This document shows, in pieces, positions 18,903 to 28,227 of a stretch of 64,000 nt of DNA. Position numbers and translations under genes: made by a program. Origin of the DNA: an uncultured Alkalilimnicola sp. (GTDB lineage Bacteria; Pseudomonadota; Gammaproteobacteria; Nitrococcales; AK92); NCBI GenBank assembly GCA_937951875.1, contig CALGAN010000024.1, positions 1 to 64,000 of the forward strand. The letters are read 5' to 3'. The notes beneath the pieces are model-generated. The model worked only from the letters and a program-made list of their open reading frames with translations, made no database searches and had not been told where the DNA came from. Position 1 is the stretch's first letter, and every line of letters starts with the position of its first letter.

Positions 18903-20001
18903 ATGGCGGAGATCACCGGTCTTAATCAGCAAATTCAAGATCTGCGGGAACGTTACGAGTCCCTCAGGAGGTATCTTTGACTACGACGAGAAGAAAGCTC
19001 GTCTAGAGGAAGTCAGCCGCGAGCTGGAGCAGCCCGACGTCTGGAACCAGCCGGAGCGCGCGCAGGCGCTGGGCAAGGAGCGTGCCGCGCTGGAGACTGA
19101 AGTTGGAGGGCTCACCAAGCTCGGCGCCGGTCTGGCCGATGCCGCCGACCTGCTGGAGCTGGCGCGGGAAGAGGGCGACGAGGCCACGCTGGAAGCGGTG
19201 GCGAGCGATCTGGCCGCGCTCGAGCAGGAGCTGTCCAAGCTCGAGTTCCGGCGCATGTTCTCCGGCGAGATGGACGCCAACAACGCCTTCCTCGATATCC
19301 AGGCCGGCTCGGGTGGCACCGAGGCGCAGGACTGGGCCAGCATGCTGCTGCGCATGTACCTGCACTGGGGGGAGAAGAAGGGCTTCAAGACCGAACTGGT
19401 GGAAGTCTCCGAGGGCGAAGTGGCCGGCATCAAGAGCGCCACGGTGCGCTTCGAGGGCGAGTACGCCTACGGCTGGCTGCGCACCGAGACCGGCGTGCAC
19501 CGTCTGGTGCGTAAGTCGCCGTTCGATTCCGGCAACCGCCGTCACACCTCGTTCGCCTCGGTGTTCGTCTCGCCGGAAATCGACGACGACTTCGAAATCG
19601 ACATCAACCCGGCCGATCTGCGCATCGACGTCTACCGTGCCTCCGGCGCCGGCGGCCAGCACGTGAACCGTACCGAATCGGCGGTGCGCATCACCCACGT
19701 GCCGACCGGCATCGTGGTGGCTTGCCAGAACGACCGCTCGCAGCACAAGAACCGCGCCACGGCGATGAAGCAGCTCAAGGCCAAGCTCTACGAGCTGGAG
19801 CTACAGAAGCGGCGCGCCGAGCAGCAGAAGCTCGAGGAGAACAAGGCCGATATCGGCTGGGGCAGCCAGATCCGCTCCTACGTGCTGGATCAGTCCCGCA
19901 TCAAGGACCTGCGCACCGGTGTCGAGGTGGGGAATACCAGCGCCGTGCTCGACGGCGATCTCGACCAATTCATCGAGGCCAGCCTGAAGGCTGGTCTGTA
20001 A
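18903..20001 (+). CDS. prfB: Peptide chain release factor 2 with programmed +1 frameshift
   Basis: RF2 ends translation at UGA and UAA. Translation starts at the ATG at 18903 and meets an in-frame TGA at 18978-18980 after 25 codons. The site is the classical slip CTT-TGA-C preceded by the Shine-Dalgarno-like AGGAGG and TAT, so ribosomes shift +1 and continue from 18979. The join 18903-18977 and 18979-20001 gives 365 residues, the same as E. coli. Downstream DYDEKKARLEEVSRELEQPDVW-type sequence, SPFDSGNRRHTSFAS and the GGQ loop (ASGAGGQHVNRTESAVR) are all present. The shift lets RF2 levels regulate themselves. lysS follows 15 bases later, as in E. coli. Confidence 0.97.
18967..18981 (+). promoter_or_regulatory. 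prfB: prfB programmed frameshift site
   Basis: The element contains AGGAGG (18966-18971 region), a short TAT spacer, the slippery CTT codon (18975-18977) and the in-frame TGA followed by C (18978-18981). It matches the known RF2 autoregulatory site with conserved spacing. Confidence 0.95.
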
Positions 20002-20016
20002 GGGTTTTAGCAGTCA

Positions 20017-21534
<1,518 letters not shown>

Positions 21535-21542
21535 CGGCCTTT

Positions 21543-21568
21543 GACGCCGGCCACGGCAGGCCGGCGTC
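21543..21568 (+). terminator. Hairpin downstream of lysS
   Basis: Perfect 10-base arms (21543-21552 and 21559-21568) with a 6-base loop, just after the lysS stop. No long T-run follows. Confidence 0.6.
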
Positions 21569-21588
21569 GTGTTACCCAAGGAGGGGGG

Positions 21589-23142
21589 ATGAGCAGGGAG
21601 TTGCGACTGCGCGCGGTCGTGGCGGCGCTGGCGCTGGCCGGTGCCGCCGCGAGCGCCGACGACCGGCCGCTGCTGCTGACGGCGGCGACGGTGCTCGACG
21701 ACCGCCTGGAATTGACCTTCAACCGCGCGTTCGGTGCCGAGGAAGCGCCCGATGCCGCCAGTATCGAGCTGCACGGCGGCGATAGCCGGCGCCGGCTCAT
21801 CGAAGCGCATGTCGTTGGCCGGACGGTGCGGGCCAGACTGGATGCGCCGGTCTACGCCGGCGAGCTGGTGCGCGCGGTGCATCGCCCGCGGACCGGCAAC
21901 GGCAGCGTAATCCCCGTCTATAACCGATCCCAGCTTGCCGCCGTGGCGCTCGCCGCGCTGCCCGACGGCGGCGTCGCCGTGGCCGGTGGTTTCGACGGCG
22001 CGGTGCGCATCGGTGCTCACGCCTTGCGGGCGGCCGGCGACAGCGACATCTTCGTCGCCCGCGCCGACCGTGCGGGGCGCTGGCTGTGGGCGGTGCGGGC
22101 CGGCGGCCACGGCTTCGACGAGGCCGCCGGCATCGCCTTTGGCCGCAGCCGGCAGCGTCTCTACGTGACCGGCACCACGACCATCGACAGCGCCAAAGGC
22201 AGCGCGATCTTCATCGCCGAACTCGATCTCGGTGGCCGCTGGGGTTGGTCGCAGGCGGTCGGCGCCCCGGAGGGCGGTGACAACTACGGGCGCAGGGTGG
22301 CGGTCGACGCCGATGGCGATATCTATGTCGCCGGCCATTTCACCGGCCGTGTGCGGGCGGGGCGGCACGAGGTGACGAGCGCCGGCCGGGCCGATCTGTT
22401 CCTGGCGCGGCTCGCACCCGACGGCCGCTGGCGTTGGCTGCTGGGCGCCGGCGGCGACGGCTTCGACACCGTCTACGCGCTGGGCTTGGACGCGCGCCAG
22501 CGGCCGGTGCTAGCCGGCGAGCTGTTCATGCAGGGGCGGTTCGACGGCGGCGGGGCGTCTTTCGCTTTGGCCGGGTCCGGCTGGCTGCCGTATCTGGCGC
22601 GGGCGTCGCGCGACGGTCGTTGGCAATGGGCAGCGGCGGTGCCGGATACGGTCGGTGCGGTGCAGGCGCTGGCGGCCGACCGCGACGGCTTGTTCGCCGC
22701 CGGTACCGGCGTGACCGCCGGTGGCGGTCCGGCCGAGACACCGCGGGCCTTTCTGGCGCACTGGGACGACGACGGTGCGCTGCGCTGGCTGCGGCGGCTG
22801 CCCTGGGACGGGCATAGCATGGGCCTTGGGCTGGCGTTGGACGCCGGCAGCGTGTACCTGGTCGGTCAGTACACGCCGGCCGATGCCGACGAGAGCGAGG
22901 CGGGGGCGGGGCCGCAGCCTTTCATCGCCATGGCCGGCCGCGGCGGCGGGCGCTGGGAGCGGGTGCAGCCGGGCGGCGGCCAGCTGCTGTTGCCGACAGG
23001 GCTGGCGTGGGCCGCCCGAGCGCCTCGCCTGATCGTGGTCGGCACCCGCGAGGACCAGGCGTTCACCAGCCGCGGCGCGCCGACCGTCTGGACGGTGGAG
23101 CCGCGGCTATCCCGGTGGACACCGCTGGCTCGCCTGCCTTAA
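21589..23142 (+). CDS. Secreted beta-propeller-like repeat protein, function unknown
   Basis: This 517-residue protein starts at an ATG behind a strong AAGGAGG site and has a signal peptide ending at ASA (about residue 23). Residues 27-100 resemble a bacterial Ig/SwmB-like sandwich (LTAATVLDDRLELTFNRAF). The remainder holds six repeats spaced roughly 50-65 residues apart, each ending in a pattern like DIFVARxxxxGRWxW, at about residues 153, 206, 269, 334, 386 and 444; YVAGxF segments lie between them. This is the pattern of SBBP-type beta-propellers. No catalytic motif, lipobox or C-terminal sorting signal is seen. It sits alone between lysS and ygfZ, and its stop overlaps the convergent ygfZ stop by four bases. 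Confidence 0.7.
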   Translation: MSRELRLRAVVAALALAGAAASADDRPLLLTAATVLDDRLELTFNRAFGAEEAPDAASIELHGGDSRRRLIEAHVVGRTVRARLDAPVYAGELVRAVHRPRTGNGSVIPVYNRSQLAAVALAALPDGGVAVAGGFDGAVRIGAHALRAAGDSDIFVARADRAGRWLWAVRAGGHGFDEAAGIAFGRSRQRLYVTGTTTIDSAKGSAIFIAELDLGGRWGWSQAVGAPEGGDNYGRRVAVDADGDIYVAGHFTGRVRAGRHEVTSAGRADLFLARLAPDGRWRWLLGAGGDGFDTVYALGLDARQRPVLAGELFMQGRFDGGGASFALAGSGWLPYLARASRDGRWQWAAAVPDTVGAVQALAADRDGLFAAGTGVTAGGGPAETPRAFLAHWDDDGALRWLRRLPWDGHSMGLGLALDAGSVYLVGQYTPADADESEAGAGPQPFIAMAGRGGGRWERVQPGGGQLLLPTGLAWAARAPRLIVVGTREDQAFTSRGAPTVWTVEPRLSRWTPLARLP

Positions 23143-24188
23143 GGCTGCCGGGCGGCGGCGCCCGCCGGCGGCGTGAGCCGATACGGCGGCAGTCGCACCT
23201 GCAGGGGCTGTCCGTCCAGCAACAGCGGCGTCTCACCGACCATCTCGATCTGCAGCACCGCCAACCCCTCGCAGCCCCCGCCTGGGGTGGGGGTGGCCAT
23301 CACCAGCGTGCCGGCCAGCTTGCCTTCCGGATCGCGGATCTCGGCGCCGGGGGCGGGAACGTCTGGGGCCGCCAGCGTGAGGTGATACATGCGCCGCTTG
23401 AGGTTGCCCAGATAGTGCATGCGGGCGACGATTTCCTGGCCCGGATAGCAGCCCTTGTTGAAGCTGATGCCGCCGATCAGGTCGAGATTCGCCATCTGCG
23501 GGATGAACTCCTCCTGGGTGGCGGCGAAGACCTGCGGCAGCCCGGCACGGATGTCCAGCCAGCGCCAGACCTGCGGACCAGCCAGCAGCACGCTGCGCCA
23601 GCGCTCCAGCAGCAGCGTCTCCACCGTGGCCGGCCGGCCCAACCATAGGAAGCGCAGGCGCTCGTCGCGCACGCGCACGGCGATGAGCTCGTCGTCGGCC
23701 ACACCGGCATCGGCCACGTCGTTCTCCAGCGCCGGCAGGCCAGCCGCCTCGGGGCCAACATCGGCGGTGCCGAACACGAGCCATTGCTCGCTGACGTCGC
23801 GCAGGACCACCTTGGAGCGGAGCACGAACATCTGCAGCCGCTTGCCGATCGCCTCCGCCAGCTCGCGCGGGAAGCACAGCAGATAGGCATCGCCGCGCCG
23901 GATCACGCGGAACAGGGCGAGCATGCGGCCCTTGGGCGTACAATAGGCAGCGAGGCGGCTCGCGCCATCCGCCAGATCCCGCAGATCGTTGCTAAGCTGA
24001 TTCTGGAGAAAGGTCAGCGCGTCGGCGCCGCTGACCTCGATGACCGCCATGTCGCTCAGCGGGCAGACCACCGGTTCGAACACGGCGCCCTCGAGCTCTT
24101 GCTCGGGGTGGCCGAAATCGAGCAGGGCGCCGTCTTCTGACCAGCGGGCCGAGGTGGCGGATAGCAAGCGTTGCCAGGAAGCATTCAT
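23139..24188 (-). CDS. ygfZ: Folate-binding iron-sulfur maintenance protein YgfZ
   Basis: YgfZ (IBA57-related) uses tetrahydrofolate and supports the activity of some Fe-S enzymes. The 349-residue protein shows the GcvT-like fold with VIEVSGADALTFLQNQLSND, AAYCTPKGRMLALFRV and the family signature KGCYPGQEIVARMHYLG containing the essential cysteine. It is divergent from the SDH-assembly gene at 24260; both products concern Fe-S or flavin enzymes such as succinate dehydrogenase, which may be meaningful. Its stop overlaps the stop of the opposing beta-propeller gene (TTAA, 23139-23142). Confidence 0.93.
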   Translation of the reverse strand: MNASWQRLLSATSARWSEDGALLDFGHPEQELEGAVFEPVVCPLSDMAVIEVSGADALTFLQNQLSNDLRDLADGASRLAAYCTPKGRMLALFRVIRRGDAYLLCFPRELAEAIGKRLQMFVLRSKVVLRDVSEQWLVFGTADVGPEAAGLPALENDVADAGVADDELIAVRVRDERLRFLWLGRPATVETLLLERWRSVLLAGPQVWRWLDIRAGLPQVFAATQEEFIPQMANLDLIGGISFNKGCYPGQEIVARMHYLGNLKRRMYHLTLAAPDVPAPGAEIRDPEGKLAGTLVMATPTPGGGCEGLAVLQIEMVGETPLLLDGQPLQVRLPPYRLTPPAGAAARQP

Positions 24189-24221
24189 TGCAGCTCAACG
24201 TCTCCAGTTCATGCGGGGATG

Positions 24222-24230
24222 TGACATAAT
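24222..24230 (+). promoter_or_regulatory. Extended -10 element upstream of the SDHAF4-type gene
   Basis: TG at 24222-24223, one base, then CATAAT at 24225-24230 forms an extended -10 element 30 bases before the start codon at 24260. No good -35 is seen, as is common with extended -10 promoters. Confidence 0.45.
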
Positions 24231-24259
24231 GCCGCGTTCTTTCGCGATAGGTGAGCCTC

Positions 24260-24430
24260 ATGTCCGACGAACAGCAGTCTCCCAACGCGCAGCCGTCCGA
24301 CGTCCAGCCCGATGATACGGCGGCCAAGACCCCCTCGAAACAGCCGCCGGTGGAAATAGGCGGCCGTGCCGGCCCCGAGCCCACGCGTTACGGCGATTGG
24401 GAAAAGGACGGGCGCTGCATCGATTTCTAG
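24260..24430 (+). CDS. SDHAF4-type succinate dehydrogenase assembly factor (DUF1674)
   Basis: This 56-residue gene is easily overlooked. The N-terminal half is hydrophilic and disordered (Q, P, S, D-rich); the C-terminal half carries the DUF1674/SDHAF4 signature: VEIGGRAGPEPTRYGDWEK, then DGRCIDF at the very end. In mitochondria SDHAF4 binds flavinylated SdhA and helps it join SdhB. The position directly upstream of sdhCDAB supports the same role here. It has an extended -10 element upstream and a hairpin after the stop, so it may be transcribed partly apart from sdhC, which starts 114 bases further on. Confidence 0.88.
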   Translation: MSDEQQSPNAQPSDVQPDDTAAKTPSKQPPVEIGGRAGPEPTRYGDWEKDGRCIDF

Positions 24431-24441
24431 CGCGGAGCGCT

Positions 24442-24469
24442 AGGCACGGTCCTATATAAGGCCGTGCCT
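24442..24469 (+). terminator. Hairpin between SDHAF4-type gene and sdhC
   Basis: Eight-base perfect arms (24442-24449 and 24462-24469), extended by two more GC pairs after a bulged T, enclose a TATATAA loop and are followed by T. It can act as a terminator or attenuator ahead of sdhC. Confidence 0.6.
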
Positions 24470-24544
24470 TTGCTTGAAAGATCGAAGCCAACCGTTTAGC
24501 TTATCCGCCCGTTTCATACGGGTGTCACCGCGGAGCACGCGTCA

Positions 24545-24928
24545 ATGTATACCGATAAACGGCCGCTATCCCCTCATCTGCAGATTTACAAGCCGCAGTG
24601 GACTTGGGTCCCCTCCATCCTCACTCGAATCACTGGCGGTGCGATCACTGTCGGCAGTCTGCTGGTGGTGTACTGGCTGGTTGCCCTGGCCTGCGGCCCG
24701 GAAGCCTACGCCACTGCCCAGGCGTTCTTCGGCAACGTGCTGGTAAAAATCGTTCTGTTCGGCTTCACCTGGGCCCTGATGTTCCACACGCTGGGCGGCA
24801 TCCGGCACCTGGTCTGGGACTTCGGCATCGGTGTCGACATCCGCTCGGCTGAGAGGACCGCCAAGCTGACGGTGGTCGCTTCGGTCGTTCTGACCGTGCT
24901 GGTTTGGATCGCGGCGTACGCCGTTTAA
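24545..24928 (+). CDS. sdhC: Succinate dehydrogenase cytochrome b556 subunit
   Basis: SdhC is a membrane anchor that binds heme b and ubiquinone with SdhD. The 127-residue protein has three membrane segments (about residues 30-52, 66-88 and 105-125). It shows RPLSPHLQIYKP, SILTRITGG (with the quinone-site Ser and Arg) and the heme-ligand region HTLGGIRHLVWDFG. Histidine in the usual SILHR is threonine here. The N-terminal LSPHLQIY form is typical of the alphaproteobacterial/mitochondrial branch. sdhD follows after 10 bases. Confidence 0.95.
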   Translation: MYTDKRPLSPHLQIYKPQWTWVPSILTRITGGAITVGSLLVVYWLVALACGPEAYATAQAFFGNVLVKIVLFGFTWALMFHTLGGIRHLVWDFGIGVDIRSAERTAKLTVVASVVLTVLVWIAAYAV

Positions 24929-24938
24929 AGGGGGAAAC

Positions 24939-25319
24939 ATGAGTCTGCGTACACCTCTGGGGCGGGCCAAGGGGCTCGGCTCGGCCAAGGAAGGCGTAGG
25001 TCACTGGTTGGCGGAGCGCGCCAGCGCCGCTGCGCTGCTGCCGCTGCTCATCTGGTTCGTCATTGGCCTGATCGCCAACGCCGGTGCCGATTACGAAGCC
25101 GCGCGTGCCTGGATCGGTCATCCGGTCAACGCCGTGCTGTTGGTGCTGCTGCTGGTGACCATGTTCCAGCATGCTCAGCTCGGCATGCAGGTCATCTACG
25201 AAGACTACATCCACAATGACGGTCTGAAGCTGGTGAGCATCTATCTCACCAAGTTCGTCGCGTATCTGCTTGCCGCAGCGGGCAGCTTCGCTGTGCTCAA
25301 GATTGCATTTGGGGGCTAG
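24939..25319 (+). CDS. sdhD: Succinate dehydrogenase membrane anchor subunit
   Basis: The 126-residue anchor protein has three membrane helices and opens with RTPLGRAKGLGSAKEGVGHW, the hallmark of alphaproteobacterial SdhD and unlike the E. coli protein. The second helix carries FQHAQLGMQVIYEDY with the heme/quinone-proximal histidine. It lies between sdhC and sdhA with a 2-base gap to sdhA, so the four subunits are clearly one operon. Confidence 0.95.
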   Translation: MSLRTPLGRAKGLGSAKEGVGHWLAERASAAALLPLLIWFVIGLIANAGADYEAARAWIGHPVNAVLLVLLLVTMFQHAQLGMQVIYEDYIHNDGLKLVSIYLTKFVAYLLAAAGSFAVLKIAFGG

Positions 25320-25321
25320 CC

Positions 25322-27115
25322 ATGTCCGGGGCATACAAGATCATCGACCATACCTACGACGTCGTCGTCGTCGGCGCCGGCGGCGCCGGTCTGCGCGCCA
25401 CCTTCGGTATGGCAGCCAAGGGTTTGAAGACGGCCTGCATCACCAAGGTCTTCCCGACCCGTTCTCACACCGTGGCGGCGCAGGGCGGTATCTCCGCCGC
25501 GCTCGGCAACATGGGCGAGGACGACTGGCGCTGGCACATGTACGACACGGTCAAGGGCTCGGACTGGCTGGGCGACCAGGACGCCATCGAGTACATGTGC
25601 CGTGAGGCGGTGCCGGCCATTCTGGAGCTCGAGCACTACGGCGTGCCGTTCTCCCGTACCGACGACGGCAAGATCTATCAGCGTCCGTTCGGCGGTATGA
25701 CCACGCACTTCGGTAAGGGCATCGCGCAGCGTACCTGCGCCGCCGCCGACCGCACCGGCCACGCCATTCTGCACACCCTTTATCAGCAGTCGCTCAAGCA
25801 TCAGGCGGAGTTCTTCATCGAGTACTTCGCCATCGACCTGATCATGGATCAGGAGGGCGCCTGCCGCGGTGTCATCGCCCTGAACATGGCCGATGGCACC
25901 ATCCATCGCTTCCGCGCCCACATCACCTGCCTGGCGACCGGCGGTTATGGCCGCGCCTACTTCAGCGCCACCTCGGCTCACACCTGCACCGGCGACGGTA
26001 ACGGCATGGTGCTGCGCGCCGGCCTGGCGCTGCAGGACATGGAGTTCGTGCAGTTCCACCCGACCGGCATCTACGGCTCGGGCTGTTTGATCACCGAGGG
26101 CGCGCGCGGCGAGGGCGGTTATCTGACCAACTCGCTCGGCGAGCGCTTCATGGAGCGCTACGCGCCGACCGTGAAGGACCTGGCTCCGCGCGACATGGTC
26201 AGCCGCTGCATGACCCTGGAGATCCGCGAAGGCCGTGGTGTCGGTCCGCTCGGCGACCACATCCACCTGCACCTGGAGCACCTCGGCGCCGACGTGCTGC
26301 GCGAGCGCCTGCCGGGCATTTCCGAGAGCGCCCGCATTTTCGCCGGCGTGGACGTCACCAAGGAACCGATCCCGGTGCTGCCGACCGTGCACTACAACAT
26401 GGGCGGCATCCCGACCAACTATCACGGCGAAGTGGTGACCCTGAAGGACGGCAACCCGGACTACGTGGTGCCCGGCCTGATGGCCATCGGCGAAGCTGCC
26501 TGCGTGTCGGTGCACGGTGCCAACCGCCTGGGCTCCAACTCGCTGCTCGACCTGGTGGTATTCGGCCGCGCCGCGGCGATTCGCGCCGCCGAGATCATCA
26601 AGTCCGAGGGCCGCACCCACAAGCCGCTGCCCAAGGACAGCGCCGATTTCGCCCTGGCTCGCCTGGATCGGCTGCGCAACGCCAAGGGCTCGCGTCCGAC
26701 CGCCGAGATCCGGCTGGACATGCAGCGCACCATGCAGGCCGACGCCGCTGTGTTCCGCACCGGCGAGACGCTGCAGCAGGGCGTGGAGAAGATGGCCAAG
26801 ATCTATGCCTCGTTCGAGGATGTCGGCATCAAGGATCGCGGTCTGATCTGGAACTCCGACCTGATCGAAACGCTGGAGCTCGAGAACCTGCTGGGCTGCG
26901 CGGTGGTGACGATCAACGCCGCCCTCAACCGGACCGAGAGCCGCGGCGCGCACGCCCGCGAGGACTACAAGGAGCGTGACGACGTCAACTGGCTCAAGCA
27001 CACGCTGACCTGGATGGATCCCAAGGGCAACGTCAAGATCGATTACCGGCCGGTGCATCTGAATACCCTGACCGACGAGGTCGAGACGATTCCGCCCAAG
27101 GCGCGCGTCTACTAG
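25322..27115 (+). CDS. sdhA: Succinate dehydrogenase flavoprotein subunit
   Basis: SdhA oxidises succinate to fumarate with covalent FAD. The 597-residue protein has the dinucleotide fold VVVVGAGGAGLRA, the flavinylation histidine in RSHTVAAQGGISAAL, the substrate-site HPTGIYGSGCLITEGARGEGG, and MGGIPTNYHGEV near the active-site loop. The C-terminus ends in ETIPPKARVY. Length fits the alpha/mitochondrial-type enzyme. sdhB follows after 30 bases. Confidence 0.98.
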   Translation: MSGAYKIIDHTYDVVVVGAGGAGLRATFGMAAKGLKTACITKVFPTRSHTVAAQGGISAALGNMGEDDWRWHMYDTVKGSDWLGDQDAIEYMCREAVPAILELEHYGVPFSRTDDGKIYQRPFGGMTTHFGKGIAQRTCAAADRTGHAILHTLYQQSLKHQAEFFIEYFAIDLIMDQEGACRGVIALNMADGTIHRFRAHITCLATGGYGRAYFSATSAHTCTGDGNGMVLRAGLALQDMEFVQFHPTGIYGSGCLITEGARGEGGYLTNSLGERFMERYAPTVKDLAPRDMVSRCMTLEIREGRGVGPLGDHIHLHLEHLGADVLRERLPGISESARIFAGVDVTKEPIPVLPTVHYNMGGIPTNYHGEVVTLKDGNPDYVVPGLMAIGEAACVSVHGANRLGSNSLLDLVVFGRAAAIRAAEIIKSEGRTHKPLPKDSADFALARLDRLRNAKGSRPTAEIRLDMQRTMQADAAVFRTGETLQQGVEKMAKIYASFEDVGIKDRGLIWNSDLIETLELENLLGCAVVTINAALNRTESRGAHAREDYKERDDVNWLKHTLTWMDPKGNVKIDYRPVHLNTLTDEVETIPPKARVY

Positions 27116-27145
27116 TCGGCAGCGGCGATACGAGAGGTTAAGCCA

Positions 27146-27925
27146 ATGGCAGAGATCAGGCTTCCTGCGAATTCCCGAGTCACCGAGGGCCAGACTTACC
27201 CGGCCCCGGCCGGTGCGAAGAACGTCAAGCGGTTCCGTATCTACCGCTGGGATCCGGACAGCGGCAAGAACCCGCGCATGGACACCTACGAGGTGGACCT
27301 GGACAGCTGCGGCCCGATGGTTCTGGACGCGCTGCTGAAGATCAAGAACGAGATCGACTCGACCTTGACCTTCCGCCGCTCCTGCCGTGAGGGCATCTGC
27401 GGTTCGTGCGCCATGAACATCGACGGGTCCAATACGCTGGCCTGCATCAAGGCGATTTCCGACATCAAGGGCGACGTGAACATCTATCCGTTGCCGCACA
27501 TGCCGGTGATCAAGGACCTGGTGCCGGATCTGACCCAGTTCTACGCCCAGTACGCCTCCATCCGGCCCTGGCTGCGCACCGAGACGCCGCCGCCGCCGCG
27601 CGAGCGCCTGCAGTCCAAGGAGGACCGCGCCAAGCTCGATGGTCTGTACGAGTGCATCCTGTGCGCCTGTTGCTCGACTTCCTGCCCGAGCTACTGGTGG
27701 AACGGCGACCGCTACCTCGGCCCGGCCATCCTGCTGCAGGCCTATCGCTGGATCGTCGACTCGCGTGACGAGGACACCGGCACGCGCTTGGACGAGCTCG
27801 AGGATCCGTTCAAGCTCTATCGTTGCCACACGATCATGAACTGCGCGAAGACCTGCCCCAAGGGGCTGAATCCGGCGAAGGCCATCGCCGAGATCAAGAA
27901 GCTCCTGGTGCAGCGGCGCATGTGA
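27146..27925 (+). CDS. sdhB: Succinate dehydrogenase iron-sulfur subunit
   Basis: SdhB passes electrons through three clusters. The 259-residue protein has CREGICGSCAMNIDG and a later Cys for the [2Fe-2S] centre, CILCACCSTSCP for [4Fe-4S] and CHTIMNCAKTCPKG for [3Fe-4S]. The third [2Fe-2S] ligand is Cys; E. coli has Asp there. The N-terminal LPANSRVTEGQ and APAGAKNVKRFRIYRWDPD are typical of the alpha/mitochondrial branch and longer than the enterobacterial protein of 238 residues. A large hairpin follows the stop. Confidence 0.98.
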   Translation: MAEIRLPANSRVTEGQTYPAPAGAKNVKRFRIYRWDPDSGKNPRMDTYEVDLDSCGPMVLDALLKIKNEIDSTLTFRRSCREGICGSCAMNIDGSNTLACIKAISDIKGDVNIYPLPHMPVIKDLVPDLTQFYAQYASIRPWLRTETPPPPRERLQSKEDRAKLDGLYECILCACCSTSCPSYWWNGDRYLGPAILLQAYRWIVDSRDEDTGTRLDELEDPFKLYRCHTIMNCAKTCPKGLNPAKAIAEIKKLLVQRRM

Positions 27926-27932
27926 TTCTGAG

Positions 27933-27964
27933 GCGGCGGACGCAGCGCCCGCTGCGTCCGCCGC
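27933..27964 (+). terminator. Strong hairpin between sdhB and sdhE
   Basis: Perfect 14-base arms (27933-27946 and 27951-27964) close a 4-base loop just after sdhB. There is no T-run; it may protect the sdhCDAB mRNA end or reduce read-through into sdhE. Confidence 0.6.
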
Positions 27965-27978
27965 ATCGGCGTACGACC

Positions 27979-28227
27979 ATGAGTCAGCTGTCTAGGCTTG
28001 TCTGGAAGTGCCGGCGCGGTACCAAAGAGCTGGATATCATTTTCGAGCGCTTCCTCCAGCTCGGCTATCCCCAGCTTGACGAGCGCGGCAAGGCGCTGTT
28101 CGAGCAGCTGCTGGACCAGGAGGATGATCAGCTCCAGGCATACTTCCTGAGCGATCGGAAACCCACGGATGGGGAGCTCGCCCAACTCGTCGACCACATC
28201 CTCGCCGTCTGTCGAGCTACACCCTAG
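27979..28227 (+). CDS. sdhE: FAD assembly factor SdhE
   Basis: SdhE (SDHAF2 family) promotes covalent flavinylation of SdhA. The 82-residue protein has the essential RGxxE motif in KCRRGTKELDIIFERFL and continues with LFEQLLDQEDDQL, typical of the family. The start at the ATG at 27979 gives the standard length. Together with the SDHAF4-type gene at 24260 it brackets sdhCDAB with two assembly factors. The next gene, ygfX, overlaps its 3' end by 59 bases in another frame. Confidence 0.95.
   Translation: MSQLSRLVWKCRRGTKELDIIFERFLQLGYPQLDERGKALFEQLLDQEDDQLQAYFLSDRKPTDGELAQLVDHILAVCRATP

Noticed and set aside
18903..18980. prfB as a frameshifted pseudogene or assembly error
   Set aside because: The slip site, Shine-Dalgarno-like element and spacing exactly match the known programmed frameshift.
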